From assembly GCF_011947195.1 (NCBI RefSeq), contig NZ_JAATVY010000008.1, forward strand, positions 62,001 through 126,000: DNA of 64,000 nucleotides, written 5' to 3'. A program made the translations under genes and the position numbers. This document shows positions 8,650 through 17,510 of this stretch, in pieces. This DNA is from Planosporangium thailandense. Its GTDB lineage: Bacteria; Actinomycetota; Actinomycetes; Mycobacteriales; Micromonosporaceae. The notes under the pieces were generated by a model, which was not told the origin of the DNA, searched no databases, and saw only the letters and a list, made by a program, of their open reading frames with translations. Numbering within the stretch: the first letter of the stretch is position 1; each line of letters starts with the position of its first letter.

Positions 8650-8832
8650 ATGTCACAACCGAAGGTGCTCGGGCCGATCGCTGTATCGGGAGGATCAGCA
8701 GCGATGCTCCCGGTAACCGGCAACAATGCGGCCCTCGTGGCGCTGATCGGGTTCTTTCTGGTAGCAACCGGGTTGCTACTGGTTCGATCCGGTCGTGTCC
8801 GCCCGGCTCGCGCTCGCGGCGACGTCCGCTAG
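8650..8832 (+). CDS. 60-residue stand-alone LPXTG sorting-signal protein
   Basis: Short protein consisting almost only of a cell-wall sorting signal: LPVTG at residues 20-24, a hydrophobic helix (ALVALIGFFLVATGLLLV) and a basic tail (RSGRVRPARAR). There is no N-terminal signal peptide, so how the LPVTG end would reach a sortase is unclear. The ATG has an excellent GGGGAGG 5 bp upstream, which supports a real gene. The GT2 glycosyltransferase gene starts 35 bp downstream, so they are probably co-transcribed. A cell-envelope role with the GT2/WecB pair is inference. Confidence 0.75.
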   Translation: MSQPKVLGPIAVSGGSAAMLPVTGNNAALVALIGFFLVATGLLLVRSGRVRPARARGDVR

Positions 8833-8867
8833 CAACGGCGTCCGAACGCGAGAGAACCAACCCGACG

Positions 8868-10223
8868 ATGACCCTGCTCCTCATCGGCGTTGCGCTGCTG
8901 GTGGCCTGGCCGTTGTACAACGTCGCGCTGGTGTTCTACACCGCCCGCGACAGCGTGTACGCGGCACGGCACAGACGCCGCGCTGCCAGACGTGGTGACA
9001 CCGGGCTCGGCGCCACCGCGCCCGGTGACACCCGACGCGGCGACCTCGGACCATCTGCCGGGCACGAGCCCGGCGTCTTCTGGATCGTGGTGCCCTGCCT
9101 CAATGAGGAGCGGGTCATCGGACGGACCGCCCGCAACGCGCTCGCGCTGCGCGGACCGGCCGGCACCCGTACCCGGGTCCTGGTCGTCGACGACGGCTCC
9201 GACGACGGTACGCCGGACGTCATCGCCGCCATCGAAGACCCGAACCTCCGGGTGCTCCGCCGCACCCTCCCCAACGCGCGGAAAGGCAAGGGCGAAGCGC
9301 TCAACGCCGCCTACCGCTACATCCGGCAACAGACCGCCGACGACGGCGACGATCCGGCGCGCGTCGCGGTCGGCGTCATCGACGGCGACGGTCGCGGCAG
9401 CGCCAACATGCTGGTGAACGTCTCGGACGCGATGCGCGATCCCGAGGTCGGCGCCGTCCAGTGCCGCGTGCGCATCCACAATCGCGACCGGATCCTCGCC
9501 GCGGTGCAGGACATGGAGTTCGCCTGCATCGCCAACGCCAGCCAGCTCATGCGCAACTCCCTCGGTACGGTCGGGCTCGGCGGCAACGGACAGTTCACCC
9601 GGCTGTCGGCGCTGGCCCTGCTCGGCGACGCCCCCTGGTCGTCGTGCCTGGTGGAGGATCTGGAGCTGGGCCTGCGGCTGCACCTGGCCGGCGTACGGAT
9701 CCGCTACACCGCCCAGGCCGCCGTCACCCAACAGGGGCTGGTGGACGTCCGCCGGCTGCTGCGCCAGCGCACCCGCTGGGCACAGGGCAACCTCCAGTGC
9801 ATCCGCTACGTGCCCAAGCTGTACCGGGCCGCGCACATCTCGAACGCGGCAATGGTCGAGATGCTGTACTACCTGCTCGCACCGTGGCTCAACGCGGTCG
9901 GCACGGTCGTCATGACCGCGGTGACCGGATATTCGCTGTGGCATCTCGCCGACGGCCCGACCATCCACTCCCGACTCCAGCTGCTCGCGACGGTGGCGGT
10001 GTGGCTCGCCGCGATGGTGGCTCCGTTCCTCACCTGGGGCGTGCTGCACCGGCTGCAACTGCGCGACGAGAAGCTGCGCCGCTGCCTCCTGGCCGGCCTG
10101 TGCTACCCGGCGTTCCTCCTGCTCGGTCTGGTCAGCACGTACCGGGCGATCGGCCGCCAGCTCACCCGCCGCAACGCCTGGGCCAAGACCGAACGGCTGG
10201 CCGAAGCGACAAACCCGACGTGA
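8868..10223 (+). CDS. Membrane glycosyltransferase, GT2 family (processive beta-glycan synthase-like)
   Basis: 451 residues from the ATG that begins an N-terminal membrane helix (MTLLLIGVALLVAWPLYNVA). The catalytic domain shows the ordered GT2 residues: DDGSDDGT (nucleotide-binding Asp), DGDGR (DxD for UDP-sugar/metal), EDLELGLRL (catalytic base Asp) and QRTRWAQGN (QxxRW, the mark of processive cellulose/chitin/hyaluronan synthase-like enzymes). Three or so C-terminal membrane helices follow. The product is probably a beta-linked surface polysaccharide. The next gene encodes UDP-GlcNAc 2-epimerase, hinting at a GlcNAc or ManNAc substrate. A longer upstream in-frame extension overlaps the LPXTG gene and lacks coding character. 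Confidence 0.88.
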   Translation: MTLLLIGVALLVAWPLYNVALVFYTARDSVYAARHRRRAARRGDTGLGATAPGDTRRGDLGPSAGHEPGVFWIVVPCLNEERVIGRTARNALALRGPAGTRTRVLVVDDGSDDGTPDVIAAIEDPNLRVLRRTLPNARKGKGEALNAAYRYIRQQTADDGDDPARVAVGVIDGDGRGSANMLVNVSDAMRDPEVGAVQCRVRIHNRDRILAAVQDMEFACIANASQLMRNSLGTVGLGGNGQFTRLSALALLGDAPWSSCLVEDLELGLRLHLAGVRIRYTAQAAVTQQGLVDVRRLLRQRTRWAQGNLQCIRYVPKLYRAAHISNAAMVEMLYYLLAPWLNAVGTVVMTAVTGYSLWHLADGPTIHSRLQLLATVAVWLAAMVAPFLTWGVLHRLQLRDEKLRRCLLAGLCYPAFLLLGLVSTYRAIGRQLTRRNAWAKTERLAEATNPT

Positions 10224-10309
10224 GAGCACTCACCAACAGAAGCGACAACGGCACGGACGCCGGTCTCAACCCCTCGCACGGATGCGGTACCCAGGAAGAC
10301 AGGCACCCG

Positions 10310-11503
10310 ATGTCCCTCCCGGAAGTCCACCTCATCGCCGGCACCCGCCCCGAAGCCATCAAGCTCGCGCCGGTGGCCGCCGCCATGCGGGCGGCGGGCC
10401 GGGTCACCCCGGTCCTCGTGGCCAGCGGCCAGCACCCGACGATGGTCACCCAGGCGCTCGAGGCCTTCGCCCTGGAGCCGGACGTGACCCTGCGGGTCGA
10501 GCGGGTCACCGGTTCCCAGCCCGAGCTGATGACCGAGATGATCAAGCAGCTCGACGCGCTGTTCGCCGAGCGCCAGCCGGCGGCCGTCGTGGTGCAGGGC
10601 GACACCACGACCACCCTGGCCGGCGCCATGGCCGCGTTCTGGCGCCACATCCCCGTGGTGCACCTGGAGGCGGGGCTGCGCTCCGGCGACCTGGAGTCGC
10701 CGTTCCCCGAAGAGGCCAACCGGCGGCTGGTCGGCCAACTGGCCAGCCTCCACCTCGCCCCCACGTCGCTCGCGGCCACCAACCTGCTCAACGAGTCGGT
10801 GCCGGCCTCGCAGGTTTTCATCGCCGGCAACACCGTCGTCGACGCGACCCTCGCGGTGGCCGCCCGCCAGCTTCCGTTCGACGACCTCCGCCTGGAGCGC
10901 GCGGTCGCCGGTGGCAGCCGGCTGGTGCTGGTCACCGCGCACCGCCGGGAGTCCTGGGGCGCCCCGCTCGACCGCATCCTCGGTGCGGTACGGGCGCTGG
11001 TGCGCCGCTACCCCGACATCCAGGTCGTCCTGCCCAGCCACCCCAACCCCGCGGTCCGCGCCCAGGTGGACGCCGGGCTCGCCGGGGTGGAGCGGGTGAT
11101 CGTCACCGATCCCCTGCCCTACCCGGCGCTGTCGCGGCTGCTGTCGCACGCGTACCTGGTGCTGACCGACTCGGGCGGCATCCAGGAGGAGGCGCCGTCG
11201 TTCGGCGTACCCGCGCTCGTGCTGCGCGAGGTCACCGAACGGGTGGAGTCGCTGCACGCCGGCTGCGCCAAGCTGGTCGGCACCGACGCTGACCTGATCG
11301 TCGACGAGGCCTCCCGGCTGCTCGACGACAAGGCTCTGCGCGACTCGATGACCGCGTCGGGCAACCCCTACGGCGACGGGCTCGCGTCCGTGCGCACCGA
11401 GCAGGCCGTCGCCGTCCTGCTCGGCCTCGACACCACGCTGCCCGTGCCGATGCCTCCGCTCGAGGTGGTCGTCAACGCCGTCGCAGCGGGAGTAAGGGCT
11501 TGA
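10310..11503 (+). CDS. wecB: UDP-N-acetylglucosamine 2-epimerase (non-hydrolysing)
   Basis: 397 residues. Interconverts UDP-GlcNAc and UDP-ManNAc for surface polymers. Family marks are the N-terminal HLIAGTRPEAIKLAPV, VVQGDTTTTLAGAMAAF, HLEAGLRSGDLESPFPEEANR, VTAHRRESWG and the C-terminal LTDSGGIQEEAPSFGVPALVLR. The start ATG gives the family's N-terminus directly; AGGAAG lies 12 nt upstream. It is 86 bp downstream of the GT2 gene and followed by a strong terminator, so it ends the cluster. It would supply an activated sugar to the GT2 enzyme or to teichoic/linkage-unit synthesis. Confidence 0.95.
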   Translation: MSLPEVHLIAGTRPEAIKLAPVAAAMRAAGRVTPVLVASGQHPTMVTQALEAFALEPDVTLRVERVTGSQPELMTEMIKQLDALFAERQPAAVVVQGDTTTTLAGAMAAFWRHIPVVHLEAGLRSGDLESPFPEEANRRLVGQLASLHLAPTSLAATNLLNESVPASQVFIAGNTVVDATLAVAARQLPFDDLRLERAVAGGSRLVLVTAHRRESWGAPLDRILGAVRALVRRYPDIQVVLPSHPNPAVRAQVDAGLAGVERVIVTDPLPYPALSRLLSHAYLVLTDSGGIQEEAPSFGVPALVLREVTERVESLHAGCAKLVGTDADLIVDEASRLLDDKALRDSMTASGNPYGDGLASVRTEQAVAVLLGLDTTLPVPMPPLEVVVNAVAAGVRA

Positions 11504-11558
11504 TGCGCAGTTCGGTACCGACCGCGATGGTCAACGGCTGAGTCGTCGGCACGGGGGC

Positions 11559-11590
11559 AGAAGGGGCGCCGGTCTTCCGGCGCCCCTTCT
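11559..11590. terminator. Strong bidirectional terminator hairpin
   Basis: Perfect 14-bp arms (AGAAGGGGCGCCGG at 11559-11572 and its complement at 11577-11590) with a TCTT loop, placed between the convergent wecB and SnoaL-like genes. Both arms end in short T/A-biased steps (CTTCT or its complement), so it can act on both strands. Confidence 0.85.
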
Positions 11591-11616
11591 GGCGTCCGGC
11601 GACGGTTTGGTGACGG

Positions 11617-11991
11617 TTATCCAGACAACCCGGGTAGCACCCGCTTCAGGGCCGCAACGTCGTAGACGCGTCGGATCCGCTCGATCAAGCCGTCGTCGGC
11701 GCGGATATCCAGAAAGTCGATCACACGGATCGGATCGGCGCGGTTGCCGACCCGGCAGTCGCACATCAGGACGGCCCGGCCGGCGGCGTACGTCTCCGTG
11801 ACGAGGCTGACCCCGTCCAGGTGGTCGGCGAACCGGCCGAGCGCCGCCACCAGCCGCTCCGGCGAACCGAGATCGCTCTCGCCGTCGAGGTTGGACTCGG
11901 CGCGCATGTCGTCGGCGAGCAGGCGGCGGACACCATCGCGGTCACCGCCGGTCCAGGCATCCACGTACCTGCGGGCGGTCTCACGGGTCAA
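11617..11991 (-). CDS. SnoaL-like (NTF2-fold) protein
   Basis: 124 residues with the NTF2/SnoaL-like pattern: N-terminal helix TRETARRYVDAWTGGDRDGV, LLADDMRAES, a long central helix (SPERLVAALGRFADHLDGV), and paired strands ending in VRVIDFLDIRADDGLIERIRRVYD (seen as pieces VIDFLDIRADDG and IERIRRVYD). Members range from ketosteroid-isomerase-like enzymes to ligand-binding proteins. No catalytic pair can be assigned here and the neighbours do not suggest a pathway. It is probably monocistronic, with a terminator at its 3' side. Confidence 0.75.
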   Translation of the reverse strand: MTRETARRYVDAWTGGDRDGVRRLLADDMRAESNLDGESDLGSPERLVAALGRFADHLDGVSLVTETYAAGRAVLMCDCRVGNRADPIRVIDFLDIRADDGLIERIRRVYDVAALKRVLPGLSG

Positions 11992-12128
11992 TGACTCAGC
12001 GCTAATGGGGACAAAGTACCACTGGCGGCGGCAAGATCCACGAAAAGAGTCCTCAGGTCCGCACGCCGGACGCCGACGTCAAACATGTCTCGCATCAGCG
12101 AGTGGTGCTACGTCAGAGGGTGCAGGAA

Positions 12129-14897
12129 ATGGACCGTGATGACGATACGCGCAGCGACGCCGCCCCGGCGACGCCGCCGGCGTGTCGCCCGTCCGGCGTG
12201 GTGTCGGTACCAGCAATGCAGCCGTCGGTGTCGACCCTGCTCGTCGCCGGTGCGGTGGTCACCGTCGCGTCGGTCGCCTGGTTCGTCCTGCGCCTGGTGC
12301 ACCCGTTCGGATCGACGGTCCTCGGGTGGCTGCCGCTGCCGTTGAGCACTCTCCTCGGCCTGGTCGCCGCCTGGAGCGCGGCCCGCGAGCCGGGCCTGGC
12401 CCCGCCGGCCCGGCGCTTCTGGCGGTGCCTCGCGATCGCCGCGATCTTCGTGACCCTCGCGCTCGTCAGCAGCGCGTACGACGCACTGGCGGGCGCCGCC
12501 CCGGTCCAGCACGTCGGACCGCTCAGCGTCGCCCTGTTCAGCATGTCGGTCGTCTTTGTCACCGGCGGCCTGCTACGCAAGCCGGTACGCGGTCGCGCCA
12601 TCCGGGAATGGCTCACCGCCGGCCTGGACATCGCGATCATGGCCGTGGCGGTCGGGCTGCTGCTGTCGTACTTCATCCTCGAGCGCCCGTCCAACCGGTA
12701 CCTCTTCGGCAGCAATGCCATGGTCTTCACGGCGATCGCGGTACTGGCAACCATGGTCATCACGGTCTCGATGCGAGCGAGTCTCGCCGGCAACCACGGC
12801 GTCGACCGGCGCTCCATCGGGGTGCTCGCCGGCGTGGCCGCCCTCAGCGCGCTCCTGGTCGTCAACTCGTCGATGCTCGCGCACCGGCCGGACCTGTCGA
12901 TCCTGATGCCCGCCATTCCCACGACCTACCTCGGCGTGGTCGTCGCGGCCGTGCTGCAGCGGCGCGCCGCCTCCGAACTGCAGGTCAGGGGCCACCGACG
13001 CCGCCGGGCCTTCAACGTCATGCCGTACGCGACCATCGCCTGCACCGACGCGCTGCTGCTCATCGCGGTGCGCGACAGCCGCGGCGGGATCCAGATGATG
13101 GTCGCCGGCTCGGTCGCGATGACCGCGCTCGTCGTGATCCGCCAGCTCTTCGCGTTCGCCGACAACAGCCGGCTCCTGGCCAAGGTGGACGCGAGCATGC
13201 TCGAACTGCGCCGGCACGAGCGGCGCTTCCGGTCCCTGGTGCAGAACTCCGACGACGTCATCAGCATCATCGACGCGGCCGGACGCTTCGTGTACGTAAG
13301 CCCCGGCTCGCGGCGGGTGATGGGCTTCGAGCCGGAGGACTGGATCGGCAAGCGGGCCCAGGAGACCGTACACGCCGACGACCTGCTCGAGGTCAAGGAG
13401 CTGTTCCGGCAACTGAAGCGGGAACCAAGCGTCAGCCTCCGCCACCAGGCCCGGATGGTCCACGCTGACGGTTCGTGGCGGTGGATGGAGATCACCTATA
13501 CCAACCTGCTGCACGACCCGAGCGTGCACGGCTACGTCTCCAACGCGCGCGACGTGTCCGACACCCGGCGCTACCAGGACCAGCTGGCCTACCAGGCGTC
13601 ACACGACGAGCTGACCGGGCTGGCCAACCGGGCGCTGTTCACCACGCGCATCGAACGCGCCCTGGCCACCGCCGCACCCGGCACCGTCGCGGTCGCCCTG
13701 GTCGACCTGGACGACTTCAAGACCATCAACGACCGGCTCGGACACGGGGTGGGCGACGCGCTCCTGGTGGCGGTGAGCGCCCGCATGCGCGCCTGCATGC
13801 GGCCCGACGACGTGGTCGCACGGCTCGGCGGCGACGAGTTCGGGATCCTGCTGACCGACCTGCGCACCGGCGAGGGCTCGCACGTCGCGGAACGGATCAT
13901 CGGCGCGCTCGGCGCGTCACTCAACGCCGGCAACCACGACCTGCTGATCCAGGCGAGCATCGGGCTGGCCGACAACGAGGCCGACTGCACCGCCGAGGAC
14001 CTGCTGCGCCGCGCCGACCTGGCCATGTACGCGGCCAAGGAGCTGGGCAAGAACCGGTACGTCCATTACGACTCGGAGCTGGACGCCCGCGCGGTCGAGC
14101 ACGCCCAGCTCGCGGCGGAGCTCAGCCACGCGCTCGAACGCGACGAGCTGCACCTGATGTACCAGCCGGTCGTCGACCTGCCGACCGGCCGGATCGTGGG
14201 CGTCGAGGCGCTCGTACGCTGGGAGCACCCGCGCGACGGGATGGTGCCGCCGTTGCACTTCATCCCGGTGGCCGAACGCACCGGCCTGATCGTGCCGATG
14301 GGCACCTGGATCCTGCGGACGGCGTGCCGGCAGGCCGCCGAGTGGCAGGAGCGGTACGGCGACGCCGCACCGGACCGGATGAGCGTCAACGTGTCGGCCC
14401 GGCAACTGCTCGAACCCACGTTCCCGCAGACGGTCGCGGCGGTGCTCGCCGAGACCGGACTGGATCCGAGCCACCTGACGGTCGAGATCACCGAGACCGC
14501 GGTCTTCGGTGGCGGCCGCGCGGTGGAGACGGTCGCGGCCATCCACGCGCTCGGCGTGAGCATCGCGCTCGACGACTTCGGTACCGGGCACTCCTCGCTG
14601 GGCCTGCTGCGTACCTGCCCCGTTGACGTGCTCAAGGTGGACAAGTCCTTCGTGGACGGGGTCACCGGTACGGTCGAGCAGGAGGCGATCGCCACCTCCA
14701 TCATCGAGATCGCGCAGGCGCTCGGGCTGCGGGCGATCGCCGAGGGCGTCGAAACCGGGGCGCAGGCGGAACGGCTGCACACGCTTGGGTACCGGTTGGC
14801 CCAGGGGTTCCACTTCGCCAAGCCGCTGCGCTCGACCGAGATCGAGAACCTGATCACGCTCGCCGAGGACGACGGGTCGGAGCCCGCCGCCGCCTGA
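12129..14897 (+). CDS. Membrane-bound PAS-GGDEF-EAL cyclic-di-GMP protein
   Basis: 922 residues. The N-terminal ~330 residues form about nine membrane helices (a MASE-like sensor region). A PAS domain follows at about 360-465 (RRFRSLVQNSDDVISIIDA, HADDLLEVKELF). Then comes a GGDEF domain with intact RLGGDEFGIL and, five residues earlier, RPDD as the RxxD inhibitory site, and an EAL domain with EALVRWEHP, TAVFGGG, DDFGTGHSSLGLL, KVDKSF and EGVET. Both halves keep their catalytic residues, so it may make and degrade c-di-GMP. The ATG at 12129 has CAGAGGG 8 bp upstream; GTGs at 12102/12105 are alternatives. It is separated from cydA by a palindrome and is probably its own transcript. Confidence 0.93.
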   Translation: MDRDDDTRSDAAPATPPACRPSGVVSVPAMQPSVSTLLVAGAVVTVASVAWFVLRLVHPFGSTVLGWLPLPLSTLLGLVAAWSAAREPGLAPPARRFWRCLAIAAIFVTLALVSSAYDALAGAAPVQHVGPLSVALFSMSVVFVTGGLLRKPVRGRAIREWLTAGLDIAIMAVAVGLLLSYFILERPSNRYLFGSNAMVFTAIAVLATMVITVSMRASLAGNHGVDRRSIGVLAGVAALSALLVVNSSMLAHRPDLSILMPAIPTTYLGVVVAAVLQRRAASELQVRGHRRRRAFNVMPYATIACTDALLLIAVRDSRGGIQMMVAGSVAMTALVVIRQLFAFADNSRLLAKVDASMLELRRHERRFRSLVQNSDDVISIIDAAGRFVYVSPGSRRVMGFEPEDWIGKRAQETVHADDLLEVKELFRQLKREPSVSLRHQARMVHADGSWRWMEITYTNLLHDPSVHGYVSNARDVSDTRRYQDQLAYQASHDELTGLANRALFTTRIERALATAAPGTVAVALVDLDDFKTINDRLGHGVGDALLVAVSARMRACMRPDDVVARLGGDEFGILLTDLRTGEGSHVAERIIGALGASLNAGNHDLLIQASIGLADNEADCTAEDLLRRADLAMYAAKELGKNRYVHYDSELDARAVEHAQLAAELSHALERDELHLMYQPVVDLPTGRIVGVEALVRWEHPRDGMVPPLHFIPVAERTGLIVPMGTWILRTACRQAAEWQERYGDAAPDRMSVNVSARQLLEPTFPQTVAAVLAETGLDPSHLTVEITETAVFGGGRAVETVAAIHALGVSIALDDFGTGHSSLGLLRTCPVDVLKVDKSFVDGVTGTVEQEAIATSIIEIAQALGLRAIAEGVETGAQAERLHTLGYRLAQGFHFAKPLRSTEIENLITLAEDDGSEPAAA

Positions 14898-14928
14898 GCG
14901 CTTCCCGCCGGCACCTGAGCCGCTAAGA

Positions 14929-14956
14929 GTACCGTGTCTACATGTAGGCACGGTAC
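14929..14956. promoter_or_regulatory. 28-bp near-perfect palindrome upstream of cydA, probable operator
   Basis: GTACCGTG (14929-14936) and CACGGTAC (14949-14956) flank a second palindrome CTACATGTAG (14938-14947); only one pair mismatches over 28 bp. It lies 113 bp before the cydA start. This does not match the Rex site known for actinobacterial cyd operons (TGTGAACGCGTTCACA-like), so the regulator is unknown. The dyad could also fold as a terminator for the upstream gene, but it lacks a T-run. Confidence 0.6.
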
Positions 14957-15068
14957 CTAAATGTGACCAGGCCCGCGATCGATGCCCCCGCTGGACGGTC
15001 GGTCGCCTGCCCGGCCGCACGCTTGGTCCGTAACCGCCTCCCCGCTGGGATCGGAAGGGACGGGTCTC

Positions 15069-16463
15069 ATGCACGCGCTGGACCTCGCACGGTGGCAGTT
15101 CGCGGTAACCACGCTGTACCACTTCCTCTTCGTACCGCTCACGATCGGCCTGTCGGCCCTGGTCGCACTCCTGCAGACCGCGTGGGTACGCACCGGCAAG
15201 GAGCAGTACCTGCGCGCCACCAAGTTCTGGGGCAAGCTCTTCCTCATCAACTTCGCGATGGGCGTCGTCACCGGCATCGTGCAGGAGTTCCAGTTCGGCA
15301 TGAACTGGAGCGCGTACTCCCGGTTCGTCGGCGACGTCTTCGGCGCGCCACTGGCGATCGAGGGGCTGCTGGCGTTCTTCCTCGAGTCCACGTTCCTCGG
15401 TCTGTGGATCTTCGGTTGGGACCGGCTGCCGAAGAAGGCCCACCTCGCGAGCATCTGGCTCGCCTCGATCGGCACGATCCTTTCGGCGTACTTCATCCTC
15501 GCCGCCAACTCGTGGATGCAGCACCCCGTCGGGTACCGGATCAACCCGGCCACGCACCGGGCCGAACTGACCGACATCGTTGCCGTGCTGACCAACTCCA
15601 CGACGCTGGTGACGTTCCCGCACACCGTCGCCGCGGCGTTCCTGACCTCCGCCGTACTGATGCTGTGCGTCTGCGCGTGGCACCTCGCGCGCGGCAACGA
15701 GATCACGGTGTTCCGGCCCAGCCTGCGCCTGGCGCTGTGGGCCATCGTCCTCTCCGGCGCCGCCGTCGCCGTCACCGGTGACGTCCAAGGCAAGATCATG
15801 ACCGAGCAGCAGCCGATGAAGATGGCCGCCGCCGAGGCGCTGTACGAGACCTCGCAGCCCGCGTCGTTCTCGCTGTTCTCGATCGGGCCGCTGGACGGCA
15901 GCGCCGAGACGTTCGCGGTGCGGGTGCCGCACGTCCTGTCCTTCCTGGGCAAGGGCGACCCGAACGCCGCCGTGGAGGGCATCAACGACGTCCAGCGCGC
16001 GTACGAGCAGCGCTTCGGGCCGGGCAACTACAAGCCCTACATTCCCCTCACGTACTGGTCGTTCCGGCTGATGATCGGCCTCGGCCTGATCTGCGTGCCG
16101 CTCGGACTGGTGGGGCTGTGGCTGACCAGGCGCGGCCGGACCCCGACGAGCCGCGTGTTCTGGCGGGCCGCCGGCTGGTCGGTGGCGCTGCCGCTGCTGG
16201 CCAACTCGTTCGGCTGGATCTTCACCGAGACGGGCCGGCAGCCCTGGACGGTCTTCGGGATCCTGCACACCGACGACAGCGTCTCGCCGGCGGTCGGCGC
16301 CGGCGGCGTGATCACGTCGCTGACCGTGTTCACCCTGCTCTACGGCGGTCTGGCGGTGGTGGAGGTGTTCCTGCTGGTCCGCTACGCCAAGGCCGGCCCG
16401 CCGCAGGTGCCCACGGGCGACGAACGCCCGGCCGAAGACCGCCCGCTTGCCTTCGCGTACTGA
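15069..16463 (+). CDS. cydA: Cytochrome bd ubiquinol/menaquinol oxidase subunit I
   Basis: 464 residues, nine-helix quinol-oxidising subunit holding hemes b558, b595 and d in the cytoplasmic membrane. The start ATG gives the family N-terminus LDLARWQFAVTTLYHFLFVPL with the early His ligand. Other conserved pieces are FGMNWSAYSRFVGDVFGAPLA, LAANSWMQHPVGY, FPHTVAAAF and the GRQPWTVFGIL box. The quinol loop is the short form usual in actinobacteria. AAGGGA precedes the ATG. First gene of cydABDC. Confidence 0.96.
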   Translation: MHALDLARWQFAVTTLYHFLFVPLTIGLSALVALLQTAWVRTGKEQYLRATKFWGKLFLINFAMGVVTGIVQEFQFGMNWSAYSRFVGDVFGAPLAIEGLLAFFLESTFLGLWIFGWDRLPKKAHLASIWLASIGTILSAYFILAANSWMQHPVGYRINPATHRAELTDIVAVLTNSTTLVTFPHTVAAAFLTSAVLMLCVCAWHLARGNEITVFRPSLRLALWAIVLSGAAVAVTGDVQGKIMTEQQPMKMAAAEALYETSQPASFSLFSIGPLDGSAETFAVRVPHVLSFLGKGDPNAAVEGINDVQRAYEQRFGPGNYKPYIPLTYWSFRLMIGLGLICVPLGLVGLWLTRRGRTPTSRVFWRAAGWSVALPLLANSFGWIFTETGRQPWTVFGILHTDDSVSPAVGAGGVITSLTVFTLLYGGLAVVEVFLLVRYAKAGPPQVPTGDERPAEDRPLAFAY

Positions 16464-16475
16464 GAGGTGCTCACC

Positions 16476-17510
16476 ATGACGCTCACCGACGTGTGGTTCA
16501 CGCTCATCGCGCTGCTGTGGACCGGGTACTTCTTCCTGGAGGGCTTCGACTTCGGCGTCGGCATCCTGCTGCCGGTGCTGGGCCGGTCGGAAACCCACCG
16601 CCGACTGCTGATCAACACGATCGGGCCGGTCTGGGACGGCAACGAGGTGTGGCTGATCGTCGCCGCCGGTGCCACGTTCGCCGCCTTCCCCGAGTGGTAC
16701 GCGAGCCTCTTCTCCGGCTTCTACCTGCCGCTGCTGGTGATCCTGGTCGCGCTCATCCTGCGCGGCGTCGCGTTCGAGTACCGGGGAAAGGTCGACAGCG
16801 ACCGCTGGCGGCGCAACTGGGACCGGGCCATCGTCTTCGGCAGCCTCGCGCCGGCGGTCCTGTGGGGCGCGATCTTCGCCTCGGTCGTGCACGGGGTGGC
16901 GCTCGACGCCGACCACCAGTACGCGGGCGGGCCGCTCGACCTGCTCAGCCCGTACGCGCTGGCCGGCGGCGCCGCGACCCTGCTGTTGTTCACCACGCAC
17001 GGCGCGGTGTTCGTGGCACTGAAGACCACCGGTGACATCCGACACAGCGCGCGGGCGGTCGCCGGCCGGACCGGCGTCGCGGCCCTCGTCGCCGTCGCCG
17101 GGTGCCTGGCCTGGCTCCAGCTGACCCGGGGCACCACCGCGACCGCGGTCACCGCCGCCCTCGGCGCGGCGGCCCTGCTCGCGGCGCTGATCGCGGTCCG
17201 CGCCGGTCGCGAGGGGCGCGCATTCGGAGCCACCGCGGTGACGATCGTCGCCGCGACCGCGACCCTGTTCGGCGCGCTCCACCCGGACGTGCTGCCGTCG
17301 ACGCTCGACCCGGCGTACAGCCTGACGATCACCAACGCCGCCGCCAGCCCGTACACGCTGCGGATCATGACCTGGGTGGCGGTAGCGTTCATTCCCGTGG
17401 TGCTGCTCTATCAGGGCTGGACCTACTGGGTGTTCCGCAAACGTATCGGCGCCCAGCAGATCCCGCCCGTGACGTCCAGACCGTCCCCCGCCGGCGCGGC
17501 GAGATCGTGA
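16476..17510 (+). CDS. cydB: Cytochrome bd oxidase subunit II
   Basis: 344 residues, starting at the ATG that gives TLTDVWFTLIALLWTGYFFLEG (seen as TLTDVWFTLIALLW then FFLEGFDFGVG, the CydB signature near the first helix). WDGNEVWLIVAAGATFAAFP is the second conserved block. Eight or nine membrane helices. It pairs with CydA to form the oxidase. Gap to cydA is 12 bp; GAGGTG serves as ribosome site. Its stop overlaps the cydD GTG by 4 bp. Confidence 0.95.
   Translation: MTLTDVWFTLIALLWTGYFFLEGFDFGVGILLPVLGRSETHRRLLINTIGPVWDGNEVWLIVAAGATFAAFPEWYASLFSGFYLPLLVILVALILRGVAFEYRGKVDSDRWRRNWDRAIVFGSLAPAVLWGAIFASVVHGVALDADHQYAGGPLDLLSPYALAGGAATLLLFTTHGAVFVALKTTGDIRHSARAVAGRTGVAALVAVAGCLAWLQLTRGTTATAVTAALGAAALLAALIAVRAGREGRAFGATAVTIVAATATLFGALHPDVLPSTLDPAYSLTITNAAASPYTLRIMTWVAVAFIPVVLLYQGWTYWVFRKRIGAQQIPPVTSRPSPAGAARS

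Noticed and set aside
14929-14956. Intrinsic terminator for the GGDEF-EAL gene
   Set aside because: The dyad is symmetric enough to fold, but it has no loop of usual size and no following T-run, and its nested palindrome suits an operator better.
13917-17282. 1121-codon open frame on the minus strand
   Set aside because: It lies antisense to the GGDEF-EAL, cydA and cydB genes, whose domains are unmistakable. Long antisense frames are expected at this GC content; the translation is Arg/Gly/Asp/His-rich without motifs.
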